Positions 24,181 through 32,176 of a stretch of DNA of 52,561 nt are shown here, one piece after another. The position numbers and the translations under genes were made by a program. Positions within the stretch are counted from its first letter, which is position 1, and the number at the start of each line of letters is the position of its first letter. The notes below the pieces were generated by a model, which was not told the DNA's origin, ran no database searches, and worked only from the letters and a program-made list of their open reading frames with translations. Source of the stretch: JAFGCL01 sp964492335. Lineage in GTDB: Bacteria > Chloroflexota > Dehalococcoidia > UBA2247 > RBG-13-53-26. The stretch is from contig CAZBJX010000014.1 in assembly GCA_964492335.1 (NCBI GenBank), positions 1 through 52,561 on the forward strand. The letters are read 5' to 3'.

Positions 24181-25322
24181 GCCTGCGGCGAGCCCTGGCC
24201 GTCACCGGGCGGATCTTCGGCGGGCTCCGGCACGACCGGCGCACCCTGGCCCTGATGTTCCTGGCCCCGGTGGTGGCCATGTGCGTTTTCGGCCTGGCGT
24301 TTTCCGGCGAGGTGCGGGACGTCAACGTGGTAGTGGTCAACCTGGATGCAGGGCTCGCGGTCCCCGGGAGCGGCCTGACCGCGTCGCTGCCGGAGGCCAT
24401 CATCTCCAACCTCGACCCGGAGGTGCTCCGGGTGGAACGCGCGGACGGCTCGGACGAGGGGGTGCGCCGCGTCGAGCGCGGCCAGGCCTACGCCGTGATC
24501 GTCTTCCCCGAGGACTTCACCCGGAGCGTCCACATGAAGAGGCTGGACCCCTCCTACCCGGGGGACACCGCCATCAGCCTCAGGGAGGACATGTCCAACG
24601 TGAACGTGGCCAGCGCCATCACCGGCGCCGTCAGCTCCGCCGTGCTGAAGACCGCCCGGGAGGCCGGGCAGGACCTGCCCATGAAGGTGGACACCGGGGA
24701 CCCCGTCTACGGGCAGGGGGCCAGCTTCATGGACTTCTTCGTGCCGGGCATCATGGCCTTCGTGGTCTTCCTCCTCACCACCCTGCTGACCCTGGTCTCG
24801 TTCGTGGGAGAGCGGACCTCCGGCAACCTGGAGAGGCTGCAGGCCACCCCGCTCCGGGACAGCGAGCTGGTGGCGGGGTACGCCATCGCCTTCAGCATCA
24901 TCGGCATGCTGCAGACCGTGGTGCTCCTGGTGATCGGTGTCGCCGCCTTCGACATCATGATCGTGGGCAACATCGTGCTGGCATTTGCCGTCATCGCCCT
25001 GCTGGCCATCGTCAGCCTCAGCCTGGGGATCCTGCTCTCCAGCCTGGCCAGGAGGGAGGCGCAGGCCATCCAGTTCTTCCCTCTCATAGTACTGCCCACC
25101 TTCCTGCTGGCGGGGATCTTCTGGCCGGTGGAGGCCATACCCCGCTGGCTGCGGCCGCTCTCCTACGCCATACCCCCGTCCTACGCAGTGGACGCCATCC
25201 GCTCCGTCATGCTGCGGGGCTGGGGCCTGAGAGACATCTGGGTGGACATCCTGGCGCTCGGCGGGTTCGCGGCCGCCTTCCTGGCCGCGGCCACCCTGTC
25301 CCTGAAGAGGGGCCGGCGGTAG
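24177..25322 (+). CDS. ABC-2 type transporter permease
   Basis: 381 residues: one N-terminal helix (about 21-42), a large extracytoplasmic domain of about 150 residues (VRDVNVVVVNLD... to ...VDTGDPVYGQG), then five helices with ERTSGNLERLQATPLRDSELVAGY as the ABC-2 coupling segment. This YhgE/DrrB-like layout is common in exporters of lipids, drugs and antimicrobial peptides. Translationally coupled to the ATPase (ATGA). A longer open frame upstream covers the ATPase and intergenic region but lacks coding character there. The next gene downstream encodes a 40-residue hydrophobic peptide, a conceivable but unproven substrate. Confidence 0.9.
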   Translation: MSLRRALAVTGRIFGGLRHDRRTLALMFLAPVVAMCVFGLAFSGEVRDVNVVVVNLDAGLAVPGSGLTASLPEAIISNLDPEVLRVERADGSDEGVRRVERGQAYAVIVFPEDFTRSVHMKRLDPSYPGDTAISLREDMSNVNVASAITGAVSSAVLKTAREAGQDLPMKVDTGDPVYGQGASFMDFFVPGIMAFVVFLLTTLLTLVSFVGERTSGNLERLQATPLRDSELVAGYAIAFSIIGMLQTVVLLVIGVAAFDIMIVGNIVLAFAVIALLAIVSLSLGILLSSLARREAQAIQFFPLIVLPTFLLAGIFWPVEAIPRWLRPLSYAIPPSYAVDAIRSVMLRGWGLRDIWVDILALGGFAAAFLAAATLSLKRGRR

Positions 25323-25401
25323 CCCGCGCCGGGCCGCGTTGCCGGGGCCCGGGCGGCGCCTCCCCCCGGGGCGAAGGCCAAAGCCACATGTGAAGGGCGT
25401 A

Positions 25402-25430
25402 TTGACACCCGGGCGGGCAAGTGATAGATT
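25402..25430 (+). promoter_or_regulatory. Strong promoter of the 40-residue peptide gene
   Basis: TTGACA at 25402-25407, 17-base spacer, TAGATT at 25425-25430 preceded by TGA (extended -10). Predicted start near 25437, giving a leader of about 184 bases. Confidence 0.75.
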
Positions 25431-25436
25431 CTCCGC

Positions 25437-25620
25437 ACCTTGGCGCGGGCCGCCAGCCCGCCCCGGGAGCAGAGGGCCCGGCCTGGCGTCCGGGCAAGTG
25501 ATTTCGGGCCCGCCAGCGACTAATGCACGGTTGGGGCAAAGCAGAGGCGGGGCAGCCGACCTCTGACGGCCTGGAACCCTAATGCCCGGCACGGCCGGAG
25601 AGGAGAGGAGGCAAAGCACA
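25437..25620 (+). ncRNA. Structured 5' leader, candidate cis-regulatory RNA
   Basis: About 184 untranslated bases between a strong promoter and a short gene with a strong ribosome binding site. Complementary blocks suggest folding: CCGGGC (near 25491-25496) with GCCCGG (near 25583-25588) enclosing the region, and an internal CAGAGG...CCTCTG hairpin (about 25541-25566). No known riboswitch consensus was recognised. Inference only. Confidence 0.4.
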
Positions 25621-25743
25621 TGTCCAAGAGAATCGTCAGGGTCGCCCTTCCGGTGGCGGTGGTATCCGTCATAGCCGCGGTCACGATCGGCGCGGCCGGT
25701 CCCTGCGACATCATGAGCCTGCTTAACGCTTTCCTGGGCTAGC
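25621..25743 (+). CDS. 40-residue hydrophobic/secreted peptide
   Basis: A 40-codon gene starting MSKRIVRVAL with a positively charged N-terminus, a hydrophobic core at residues 8-26 and a short tail containing one Cys (GPCDIMSLLNAFLG). It is framed by all expression signals: a TTGACA-N17-TAGATT promoter, a long leader, an AGGAGG ribosome binding site nine bases before the ATG, and a strong intrinsic terminator about 50 bases after the stop. This reads as a signal peptide plus a ~14-residue product or a small single-span membrane protein. It follows an ABC-2 exporter by 300 bases. Function unknown; no homolog recognised. Confidence 0.7.
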
Positions 25744-25793
25744 AGGGCGCATACCCCGCACGACAGGCAGCGCGCCAGGCGCGCAACAGAAGG

Positions 25794-25824
25794 CAGGAGG
25801 CCATCAGGCCTCCTGTTCCTTTTT
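25794..25824 (+). terminator. Intrinsic terminator after the small peptide gene
   Basis: Nine-base-pair perfect stem (25794-25802 with 25807-25815), ATCA tetraloop, followed by TTCCTTTTT. Confidence 0.9.
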
Positions 25825-25918
25825 GCCACTGACAGCATTAGGTGGGGCCGTCAGGGCACATTGAGACACCGTTGTGATGCGGCCGTGCCACAATAGCGTA
25901 AACCACCCGCGTAAGCAC

Positions 25919-26968
25919 ATGCGCTACAATCACGTTCGCATAGAGGCCTTTGGCTACGAGCTGCCCGAGAGGGTAGTCACCTCGGATAGCCTGGAAGAGA
26001 GGCTGGCCCCGGTATACAGCAGGGTCCACCGCTCCGCCGGGGCGCTGCAGTTGATGACCGGCATCCGGGAGCGGCGCGTCTGGGACGACGGGACGCCCCC
26101 CAGCCTGCCCAGCACCCGGGCGGCGGAGAAGGCCATCGCCCGCTCCGGGATAGACAGGGGCGACCTGGAGTGCCTGCTGCACACTTCGGTCAGCCGCGAT
26201 TTCCTGGAGCCGGCCACCGCCACCGTGGTCCACCACGCCCTGGGGCTGCCTTCGACGGCCACCGTCTTCGACATCTCCAATGCCTGCCTGGGGTTCGTCA
26301 ACGGGATGGTGACGCTGGCCAACATGATCGAGCTGGGGCAGGTCAGGGCGGGGGTGGTGGCGGCCTGCGAGGCGGGGACGCGGCTGGCCGACGTCACCAT
26401 CGAGGAGCTGCTGGGAGACGAGGACGTCACCCGCGGCAAGCTGCGGACCGGGTTTGCCTCTCTGACCATGGGGTCGGCCGCGGTGTCGGTGGTGATGGCC
26501 CACTCCTCCATATCGAGGAGCAGCCACAGGCTGCTGGGGGGCGTGGTGCGCACGGCCTCGCAGCACAATGACCTCTGCCGCGTCGACAGGGACACCTGCT
26601 TCTACGATGCCGGCGGCTTCCCCAGCCTGCGCACCGACTCGGAGGGGATCCTGCTCAACGGCGTTGACCTGGCCAGGGAGACCTGGGAGCGCTTCCAGCG
26701 CGAGATGGGCTGGAAGGCCGATGACGTAGACCGGGTCTTCACCCACCAGGTGAGCGCCGTCCACCAGGCCATGTTCTTCGAGGCCCTCAACCTCGACCGC
26801 TCCAAGGGCTTCTCCACCGTGGAGTACCTGGGCAACACCGGCTCGGTGGCGCTGCCCATCTCCGTGGCCATCGGGTGCGAGAGCGGCCACCTCACGGGCG
26901 GGCACCGGGCGGCCATGATGGCCGCCGGCAGCGGCCTGAACTGCATCATGCTCGCCCTCGAGTGGTAG
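25919..26968 (+). CDS. 3-oxoacyl-ACP synthase III-like condensing enzyme
   Basis: 349-residue thiolase-fold protein. The KAS III catalytic triad is present: C123 in DISNACLGF, H276 in FTHQVSAVHQ and N306 in YLGNTGSV. The N-terminal IEAFGYELPERVVTSD and LMTGIRERRVW segments place it nearer the FabH/OleA-type branch than to FabF. It would condense an acyl thioester with malonyl-ACP or a second acyl-CoA. ATG 25919 starts at the conserved region; an in-frame GTG/ATG at 25874/25877 would add a His/Arg-rich tail without support. No clear ribosome binding site is seen. An SDR gene follows 199 bases later, a possible ketoreductase partner. Confidence 0.88.
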   Translation: MRYNHVRIEAFGYELPERVVTSDSLEERLAPVYSRVHRSAGALQLMTGIRERRVWDDGTPPSLPSTRAAEKAIARSGIDRGDLECLLHTSVSRDFLEPATATVVHHALGLPSTATVFDISNACLGFVNGMVTLANMIELGQVRAGVVAACEAGTRLADVTIEELLGDEDVTRGKLRTGFASLTMGSAAVSVVMAHSSISRSSHRLLGGVVRTASQHNDLCRVDRDTCFYDAGGFPSLRTDSEGILLNGVDLARETWERFQREMGWKADDVDRVFTHQVSAVHQAMFFEALNLDRSKGFSTVEYLGNTGSVALPISVAIGCESGHLTGGHRAAMMAAGSGLNCIMLALEW

Positions 26969-27167
26969 CCGCCCCCCGGGAACTGCCTGGCTTCCACGGT
27001 CCGCTCTCCTAATGCCATGTCCCGAGCCGGCCCGGCGCCGGTGAAGGCGCCCGGGGGGCCGCCGGGCCGGGCCCCGCATTTGTCAGCCGCCCCGCCCAGC
27101 GCCTATCCTATAGTTGTGCCGGGATGGCCTCCGGGCCACCGCGCACAACGAAAGGCAGGAGGGCGGC

Positions 27168-27902
27168 ATGGACCTGGACCTGAAGGGCAAGGTGGCCATA
27201 GTGACCGGGGCGGGCGGCGGCGGGATAGGCACCAGCACCTGCACCGGGCTGGCCCGCGAGGGGGCCTTCGTGGTGGCCAACGACATCGACCGCGGCTGGG
27301 CGGACCGGGTGGCCGCGGAGGTGGCCTCCCGGGGATCGAAGTCCATCGCCACCTGCGCCGATGTCACCAGCTACAAGGAATGCGCCGCCATGGTGGACAG
27401 GGCCGTGGCCGAGTTCGGGCGGGTGGACATCCTGGTCACCATACCGGCCTACATGGGCGCCGGGAGCTTCGCCGGGAGCAGCCTGGACAACCTCCACCGG
27501 GTGGTCGACGTCACCTTCTGGGGCACCCTGAACGCCATCAAGGCCGCCCTGAAGCCCATGATGGCCCAGCGCCGCGGCAGCATCGTCTGCATGGGGTCGG
27601 ACTCGGCCCGCATGTGCCCCCCCGGCGAGAGCATGTACGCCGCCTCCAAGGCCGCCATCATGACCTTCACCACCTGCCTGGCCAAGGAGATCGGGTCCTA
27701 CGGCGTGCGCATCAACGTGGTCAACGCGGCCCTGGTCAGCACCCCGGGGTCGGCCGGCCTGGCCGGGGGCTACTCCCACAACTACCCGCTGGGCAGGTTC
27801 CCCGACTCCGACGAGGTGGCCGAGACCATCTGCTTCCTGGCCTCCGACCGCTCCGCGATGACCACCGGGCAGTCGCTCTCCGTCAACAGCGGGAGGCTGT
27901 GA
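27168..27902 (+). CDS. Short-chain dehydrogenase/reductase
   Basis: 244-residue classical SDR. Cofactor loop TGAGGGGIG at residues 13-21, catalytic S144 (CMGSDS), Y157 and K161 (YAASK). D38 after the second strand (VANDID) favours NAD(H) over NADP(H). The usual NNAG motif is replaced by TIPAY (residues 91-95), a divergence in the active-site wall. GGAGG precedes ATG 27168. A TATAGT -10-like hexamer lies at 27109-27114. Neighbours (KAS III-like upstream, MFS downstream) suggest fatty-acyl or polyketide-like metabolism, but the substrate is unknown. Confidence 0.9.
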   Translation: MDLDLKGKVAIVTGAGGGGIGTSTCTGLAREGAFVVANDIDRGWADRVAAEVASRGSKSIATCADVTSYKECAAMVDRAVAEFGRVDILVTIPAYMGAGSFAGSSLDNLHRVVDVTFWGTLNAIKAALKPMMAQRRGSIVCMGSDSARMCPPGESMYAASKAAIMTFTTCLAKEIGSYGVRINVVNAALVSTPGSAGLAGGYSHNYPLGRFPDSDEVAETICFLASDRSAMTTGQSLSVNSGRL

Positions 27903-27952
27903 GGCGGCCGGCAAGGCCCCCGGGAAGGAAGGCGCCCCGGCGCTGATGACTC

Positions 27953-29185
27953 TTGAACACTGAGCAGGGCAGGCCCGGGTTCTTCTACGGCTGGGTGGTG
28001 GTCCTCGCCTGCTTCCTGGCCACCCTCACCCTGGGCGAGACCTTCTGGTGCTTCAACGTCTTCTTCCGGCCGCTGGAGGCCGAGTTCGGCTGGAGCCGGG
28101 CCGTCACCGGGTCCGCCTACACCTGCTTCCTCGTCGGGCACGCCATCTCCCTGATCATCGGGGGCCGCCTCGGCGACCGGTTCAGCCCGCGCCCCATCCT
28201 CCTGGGCACGGCCATAGTCTCCGGGAGCGCCATCGCCCTGGCCAGCCGGACCGAGAGCGTCAACGACCTGCGGCTCTTCCTCTTCATCGCCGGGCTGGGG
28301 GCGGGTCCCATGTGGTCCGTCTCCACCAGCACCATCGTCCGCTGGTTCGCCGGCCACCGCCACGCCGGCCTGGCCCTGGCCGTCACCACCACCGGGGTGG
28401 GCGCCGGGGCCATCATCTTCGCCCCCATGATCAACCACTTCATCGATGCCTACGGCTGGCGGGACGCCTTCCTCTACGTCGGCATCATCATGGGCGTCAT
28501 CGTCCTGACCGCCGCCATCCTGGTGCGGCGGGCGCCGGCGGGCGCCGGGGGCCCCGGCCCGGCCGCGGCGGGCCGCTGGCTTCCGGAGCGGGCCGTCATC
28601 GCCCCCTTCGTGACGGTCACCGCCATCATCACGGTGGCCATCTTCTCCTTCCAGGCCGTGAACTCCCACCTGGCCATCCGGGCCACCGACACCGGGATAT
28701 CGGACGCCACCGCCGCCTTCGCCGTGGGCCTCATGGGCGGGTTCTCCATCCCCGGGAGGCTCCTCTCGGGCCTGGTCTCCAGCATCGCCGGCTGGCGCCG
28801 CACTCTGGCCCTGGCGGTGCTGGGCATGGCGCTGTCGATACCCTGGCTGCTGTACCTGAACGGCGCCTGGATGCTCTACGCCTTCGTGTTCTGCTACGGG
28901 GTCTGCCACGGGCTGCGGGTGCCGGCCCAGATCGGCACCCTGGCCCAGTCCTTCGGCCTGGCCTCGCTGGGCCAGATGGTGGGCATGAGCACCGCCATCG
29001 GCCAGGTGGTGGGGGCCACGGCCCCGTCGGTGATGGGCTTCGTCTTCGACCGGACCCACAGCTACACCGCGGGCTTCTACATCCTGATAGCCGTGCTGCT
29101 GGCCACCGGCGCCGCGGCCTTCTTCGTGAAGGGCCCGCGGGCAGAGGCGCCCGCGGGTGACCGGCCTTCACAGGGGGTGCTATAA
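27953..29185 (+). CDS. MFS transporter (OFA/MCT-like)
   Basis: 410 residues, 12 helices. FFYGWVVVLACF before helix 1 and STIVRWFAGHRHAGLALA between helices 4 and 5 resemble the MFS gene at 2921-4156, indicating the same OFA/MCT branch. Start TTG 27953 is used because the only upstream ATG (27946) is out of frame and stops at once; no strong ribosome binding site is visible. It lies 50 bases after the SDR gene and probably shares its transcript. The promoter of the next gene overlaps its stop codon. Substrate probably a carboxylate. Confidence 0.85.
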   Translation: MNTEQGRPGFFYGWVVVLACFLATLTLGETFWCFNVFFRPLEAEFGWSRAVTGSAYTCFLVGHAISLIIGGRLGDRFSPRPILLGTAIVSGSAIALASRTESVNDLRLFLFIAGLGAGPMWSVSTSTIVRWFAGHRHAGLALAVTTTGVGAGAIIFAPMINHFIDAYGWRDAFLYVGIIMGVIVLTAAILVRRAPAGAGGPGPAAAGRWLPERAVIAPFVTVTAIITVAIFSFQAVNSHLAIRATDTGISDATAAFAVGLMGGFSIPGRLLSGLVSSIAGWRRTLALAVLGMALSIPWLLYLNGAWMLYAFVFCYGVCHGLRVPAQIGTLAQSFGLASLGQMVGMSTAIGQVVGATAPSVMGFVFDRTHSYTAGFYILIAVLLATGAAAFFVKGPRAEAPAGDRPSQGVL

Positions 29186-29186
29186 T
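29178..29186 (+). promoter_or_regulatory. Extended -10 promoter of the RDD gene pair
   Basis: TGCTATAAT, overlapping the stop codon of the MFS gene and 45 bases before the ATG at 29231. No clear -35. Confidence 0.6.
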
Positions 29187-29230
29187 CCAGGAGGCCTCAG
29201 TTCACCGGGCCGGGAGGAGGGAAGAGGGAC

Positions 29231-29815
29231 ATGTTCTGTAACAGGTGCGGCGCCCAGGTCGACGATCAGGCCGCCTTCTGCGACCGTTGCGGAGCGGCGC
29301 TCCATGGCACCCCCCCCGGGATGCCCCCCGCCCCGGCCTGGGGCGCGCCGGCCTTCCCCGCGGCGGTCCGCTACGCCGGGTTCTGGAGGCGCTTCGCCGC
29401 GGCGCTCATCGACGGGCTGATCTTCGGGGCCGTATCGACGGCCCTCGAGTTCGTCCTCGTGGCCGCGGGGGTGCTCGACCCGGAGGCTGCCCTGGCCGAT
29501 ATCGAGAGCGCCGAGTACGCACACTACGTATTGGTGACCTGGGCCCTCGGCGGGTTCATGTTCCTGGCCCAGATGGCCTATTACACCCTCATGGAGAGCT
29601 CCTCCCGGCAGGCCACGCTGGGCAAGATGGTGCTGGGCATAGTGGTCACCGACTATGGCGGCCGGCGCATCTCGCCGGGCCGGGCCCTCGGCCGCAACCT
29701 GAGCAAGATCGTTTCCGCCATCATCCTGTGCATCGGCTACCTGATGGTGCCTTTCACCGAGAAGAAGCAGGGCCTCCACGACATGATGGCCAGCACCCTG
29801 GTGGTGGTGAAGTGA
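29231..29815 (+). CDS. Zinc-ribbon RDD-family membrane protein
   Basis: 194 residues. An N-terminal zinc ribbon (MFCNRCG at 1-7 and FCDRCG at about 16-21: two CxxC knuckles) is joined by a Pro-rich linker to an RDD domain with the YAGFWRRFAAALIDGLIF segment that names the family (Arg, Asp, Asp positions), two to three helices and a terminal GLHDMMASTLVV motif. RDD proteins are small membrane proteins, some linked to Na+/H+ exchange, most uncharacterised. GGAGGAGG ribosome binding site. The next gene is a paralog that starts one base inside its stop (TGATG). Confidence 0.87.
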   Translation: MFCNRCGAQVDDQAAFCDRCGAALHGTPPGMPPAPAWGAPAFPAAVRYAGFWRRFAAALIDGLIFGAVSTALEFVLVAAGVLDPEAALADIESAEYAHYVLVTWALGGFMFLAQMAYYTLMESSSRQATLGKMVLGIVVTDYGGRRISPGRALGRNLSKIVSAIILCIGYLMVPFTEKKQGLHDMMASTLVVVK

Positions 29816-30354
29816 TGCCGGGCCCGCTGCCGGGCAGGGGGGGAAACGACGCCCTGGTGCACGGCCGGGCCGCGGCCCCGCCGTCAGGCCGGCGGGCCGG
29901 GGGCGGGCCCGGGGCGGCAGTCGTTCACGCCGGCCCCTGGAGACGCCTGGGCGCGGCCGCGGTGGACGCCCTGCTGATACCCGTGGTCTGGTACCTGGCA
30001 TCCTTCGTCACGGGCTGGGTCCTGGCCGCCGCCGGCGGCCAGCAGATGTCCGACGGCCTGGCCAGCCTCACCAGGTACGCCGCCTGGACCGCCGGCCTGG
30101 CAGCGTGGTGGCTCTACTGCGTCTTCATGGAGCGGTCCGCGTCCCGGGGGACCGTGGGCAAGGTGCTGCTGGGCATCGGAGTGACCGACTCCGGCGGGAA
30201 GCGCCTCTCGCTGGGGCGCGCCGCGGCGCGGAACCTGGCCAAGGCCGTCTCCGGGGCACTGCTGCCCTTCACCCTGATCATGGTGGCCTTCACCGGGAAG
30301 AAGCAGGCCCTTCACGACCTGATGGCCGGCACGCTGGTGGTGACGGTCGGGTAG
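29815..30354 (+). CDS. RDD-family membrane protein, paralog without zinc ribbon
   Basis: 179 residues. The N-terminal ~38 residues are Gly/Pro/Ala-rich with no Cys, in place of the zinc ribbon of the upstream paralog. The RDD core follows (AGPWRRLGAAAVDALLIPVVWY, then GTVGKVLLGIGVTDSGGKRLSLGRAAARNLAK and ALHDLMAGTLVV). The two proteins match over the core, so this is a tandem duplication with loss or replacement of the N-terminus. Overlapping TGATG start suggests equimolar synthesis and perhaps a heterodimer. Confidence 0.85.
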   Translation: MPGPLPGRGGNDALVHGRAAAPPSGRRAGGGPGAAVVHAGPWRRLGAAAVDALLIPVVWYLASFVTGWVLAAAGGQQMSDGLASLTRYAAWTAGLAAWWLYCVFMERSASRGTVGKVLLGIGVTDSGGKRLSLGRAAARNLAKAVSGALLPFTLIMVAFTGKKQALHDLMAGTLVVTVG

Positions 30355-30370
30355 CCGCCTCTACGGCGGC
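30354..30370. terminator. Short hairpin between convergent stop codons
   Basis: GCCGCC (30354-30359) and GGCGGC (30365-30370) pair around a five-base loop, between the RDD and epimerase stop codons. No T-run, so termination by it is uncertain. Confidence 0.35.
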
Positions 30371-31386
30371 GGGGGCTGCGGGCTCTCCTTGCGGTGGCGG
30401 CGCCACTGCACGTACTGCCGGCAGCCCGCTTCCAGGGGGACCTGCGGCTCCCATCCCAGCTCGGTGCGGGCCTTGGCGCCGTCCAGGTTGCCGTCCCTGC
30501 CCAGCTGCAGCATGATGTTCCGGTTCAGGAAGGGGGTGGCCTTGGCCCCCGCCAGCCTGGCCACGCCCTCGATGAGCACCGCCCCGATGTAGCCCAGGGT
30601 GAAGGGTATGGTGACGAAGACCTTGGGGCCGCCCTGGGCCTTCATCATGGCCCGGGTGACCTCGGACATCCGGATGTTCTTCCCGGCCGCGTTGTACACC
30701 TGGCCAATGGCCTTGTCGGTGGTGGCCGCCAGGATGGCCAGCTCCGCCACGTCGCTGGAGTGCACCACCGCGAAGAGAGGGTTGGCCTTGCCCGGCCAGA
30801 AGGCTATGGGGATCAGCGTCTGGATGTAGACGCGGTCGCCCGTCAGCCGGTCCCGGGGGCCGTAGGCTATGCCGATGCGGACGATGGACACCTGGATCCT
30901 GCCCCCGCGGTGGTACTCCCAGCAGGCATCGTCGGCCAGGCGCTTGGCGTAGTCGTAGTAGGAGGACGGGGTCTTCTCCGCGGTGCAGGGGGTGGTCTCG
31001 TCCACCAGGGCGTCCCCCTTCTGCCCGGCCTCGCCGTAGGTGGTGACCGAGCTGAACTGCAGGAAGCGCTTGACCCCCGCCTCGCTGGCGGCCCTCAGGG
31101 TGTTCCTGGTGCCCTCCACAGTGACCCTCTCGAACTGGGACCAGGGGCCCCAGCCTGGGGTGACCTGGGCCGCGCAGTGGAAGACTATCTCCACTCCCTG
31201 CATGGCCGGCGCCAGCGTCTCATAGCGGGTCACGTCGGCGAAGACTATCTCGGCGCTGGTGGTCTTCAGGTAGCTCAGGTCGGAGGTGGTGCGGGCCATG
31301 GCCCGGACTTCGTAGCCCCTGGCCAGAAGGCGTTCCACCAACCCGGTCCCCACGCACCCGGTAGCACCGGTAACCAGGACTTTCAT
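30361..31386 (-). CDS. NAD-dependent epimerase/dehydratase (extended SDR)
   Basis: 341 residues. Rossmann motif TGATGCVG at residues 7-14, catalytic-type YDYAK (Tyr and Lys; 155-160 region) following a FSSV strand, and the HSSDVAELAILAA segment seen in 3-beta-HSD/isomerase-like extended SDRs. It probably oxidises or epimerises a sugar nucleotide, sterol-like or flavonoid-like alcohol with NAD(P). ATG 31386 is preceded by a G-rich ribosome binding site. It is convergent with the RDD genes and divergent from the NfeD-like gene, so it is transcribed alone. Substrate not predictable. Confidence 0.88.
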   Translation of the reverse strand: MKVLVTGATGCVGTGLVERLLARGYEVRAMARTTSDLSYLKTTSAEIVFADVTRYETLAPAMQGVEIVFHCAAQVTPGWGPWSQFERVTVEGTRNTLRAASEAGVKRFLQFSSVTTYGEAGQKGDALVDETTPCTAEKTPSSYYDYAKRLADDACWEYHRGGRIQVSIVRIGIAYGPRDRLTGDRVYIQTLIPIAFWPGKANPLFAVVHSSDVAELAILAATTDKAIGQVYNAAGKNIRMSEVTRAMMKAQGGPKVFVTIPFTLGYIGAVLIEGVARLAGAKATPFLNRNIMLQLGRDGNLDGAKARTELGWEPQVPLEAGCRQYVQWRRHRKESPQPPPP

Positions 31387-31548
31387 AAGCACCCCCCCCA
31401 TCGCCGCCCGTCGCTTCGGCCCCCGTTCGGCGGAGGCCTCCGCGGCCTGCCGGCCCGGTACCGGCCCTGCGGGTCCTGCGGCGATGCTACCGATGATAGC
31501 CCCGCTCCCCCTGAGCGTCAAGCCGGGCGAGTGGGGCCGCGGGCCGGG

Positions 31549-31557
31549 TGGTATAAT
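31549..31557 (+). promoter_or_regulatory. Extended -10 promoter of the NfeD-flotillin operon
   Basis: TGGTATAAT, 34 bases before the ATG at 31591. No convincing -35. Confidence 0.6.
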
Positions 31558-31590
31558 GGTCGCAACCCGGGCCAGGCAAAGGGGGAGAGA

Positions 31591-32145
31591 ATGGCTGTTC
31601 TGTACTTCGTCATCGGCATGATAGGGCTGGTCCTGGCGCTCCTCAGCTTCATCTTCGGGGAGTTCCTCCACTCGGACCACGTCGACGGGTTCGGGGACTG
31701 GCTGGGAAGCCATCTGCCTTTCTTCGAGGCCGATCACCAGATCGAGTTCTCCCGGATCCTGAACACCGGGGCCTTCCTGGGCGCCCTGTCCGGCTTCGGC
31801 TTCGTGGCGGCCTTCGTCATGGCCCAGTTCGACCGCTCCGCCCTGGAGTCCGCGGGGTGGGGGGCGCTGGGCGGCGTGCTCCTGGGAAGCATGATCGGCG
31901 CCTCCTGGTACTTCCTGCGCCAGTCCGAGGGCACCGCCGGGTACGACGTGGCGGACCTGGTGGGCATGGACGGCGTGGTGGAGGAGAAGGTGTACGCCGG
32001 CAGCGTGGGGAAGGTCAGGTGCACCGTCAAGGGCACCCCGGTGTGGTACGCGGCCAGGTCCGTGGACGGGTCCGAGGTGGAGAAGGGGGAGACGGTGCGG
32101 GTGGAGAAGGTGGTGGGCAGCACCCTGTACGTGGTGAAGAAGTAG
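31591..32145 (+). CDS. NfeD-like membrane protein
   Basis: 184 residues: one N-terminal helix (3-24), a His/Asp-rich loop, two helices around residues 60-108, and a C-terminal OB-fold-like domain (GMDGVVEEKVYAGSVGKVRCTVKGTPVWYAARS...VEKVVGSTLYV), which is the NfeD architecture. NfeD proteins are partners of SPFH/flotillin proteins and organise membrane microdomains, as with YuaF-FloT in Bacillus. The flotillin gene follows 31 bases later. GGGGGAGAG ribosome binding site. Confidence 0.85.
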   Translation: MAVLYFVIGMIGLVLALLSFIFGEFLHSDHVDGFGDWLGSHLPFFEADHQIEFSRILNTGAFLGALSGFGFVAAFVMAQFDRSALESAGWGALGGVLLGSMIGASWYFLRQSEGTAGYDVADLVGMDGVVEEKVYAGSVGKVRCTVKGTPVWYAARSVDGSEVEKGETVRVEKVVGSTLYVVKK

Positions 32146-32176
32146 GAGTCCGGAGAGAAAGGAAGGCTGACGAACG

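Noticed and set aside
22923..25322. A 799-codon frame ending in the ABC-2 permease
   Set aside because: Only the part from 24177 has coding character; the rest runs through the plsY antisense, intergenic DNA and the ATPase gene in another frame.
25437..25620. Assignment of the peptide leader to c-di-GMP, cobalamin or ZTP riboswitch classes
   Set aside because: Some short segments (GGGGCAAAGC, CCGGGC) recall these classes, but the conserved cores do not match.
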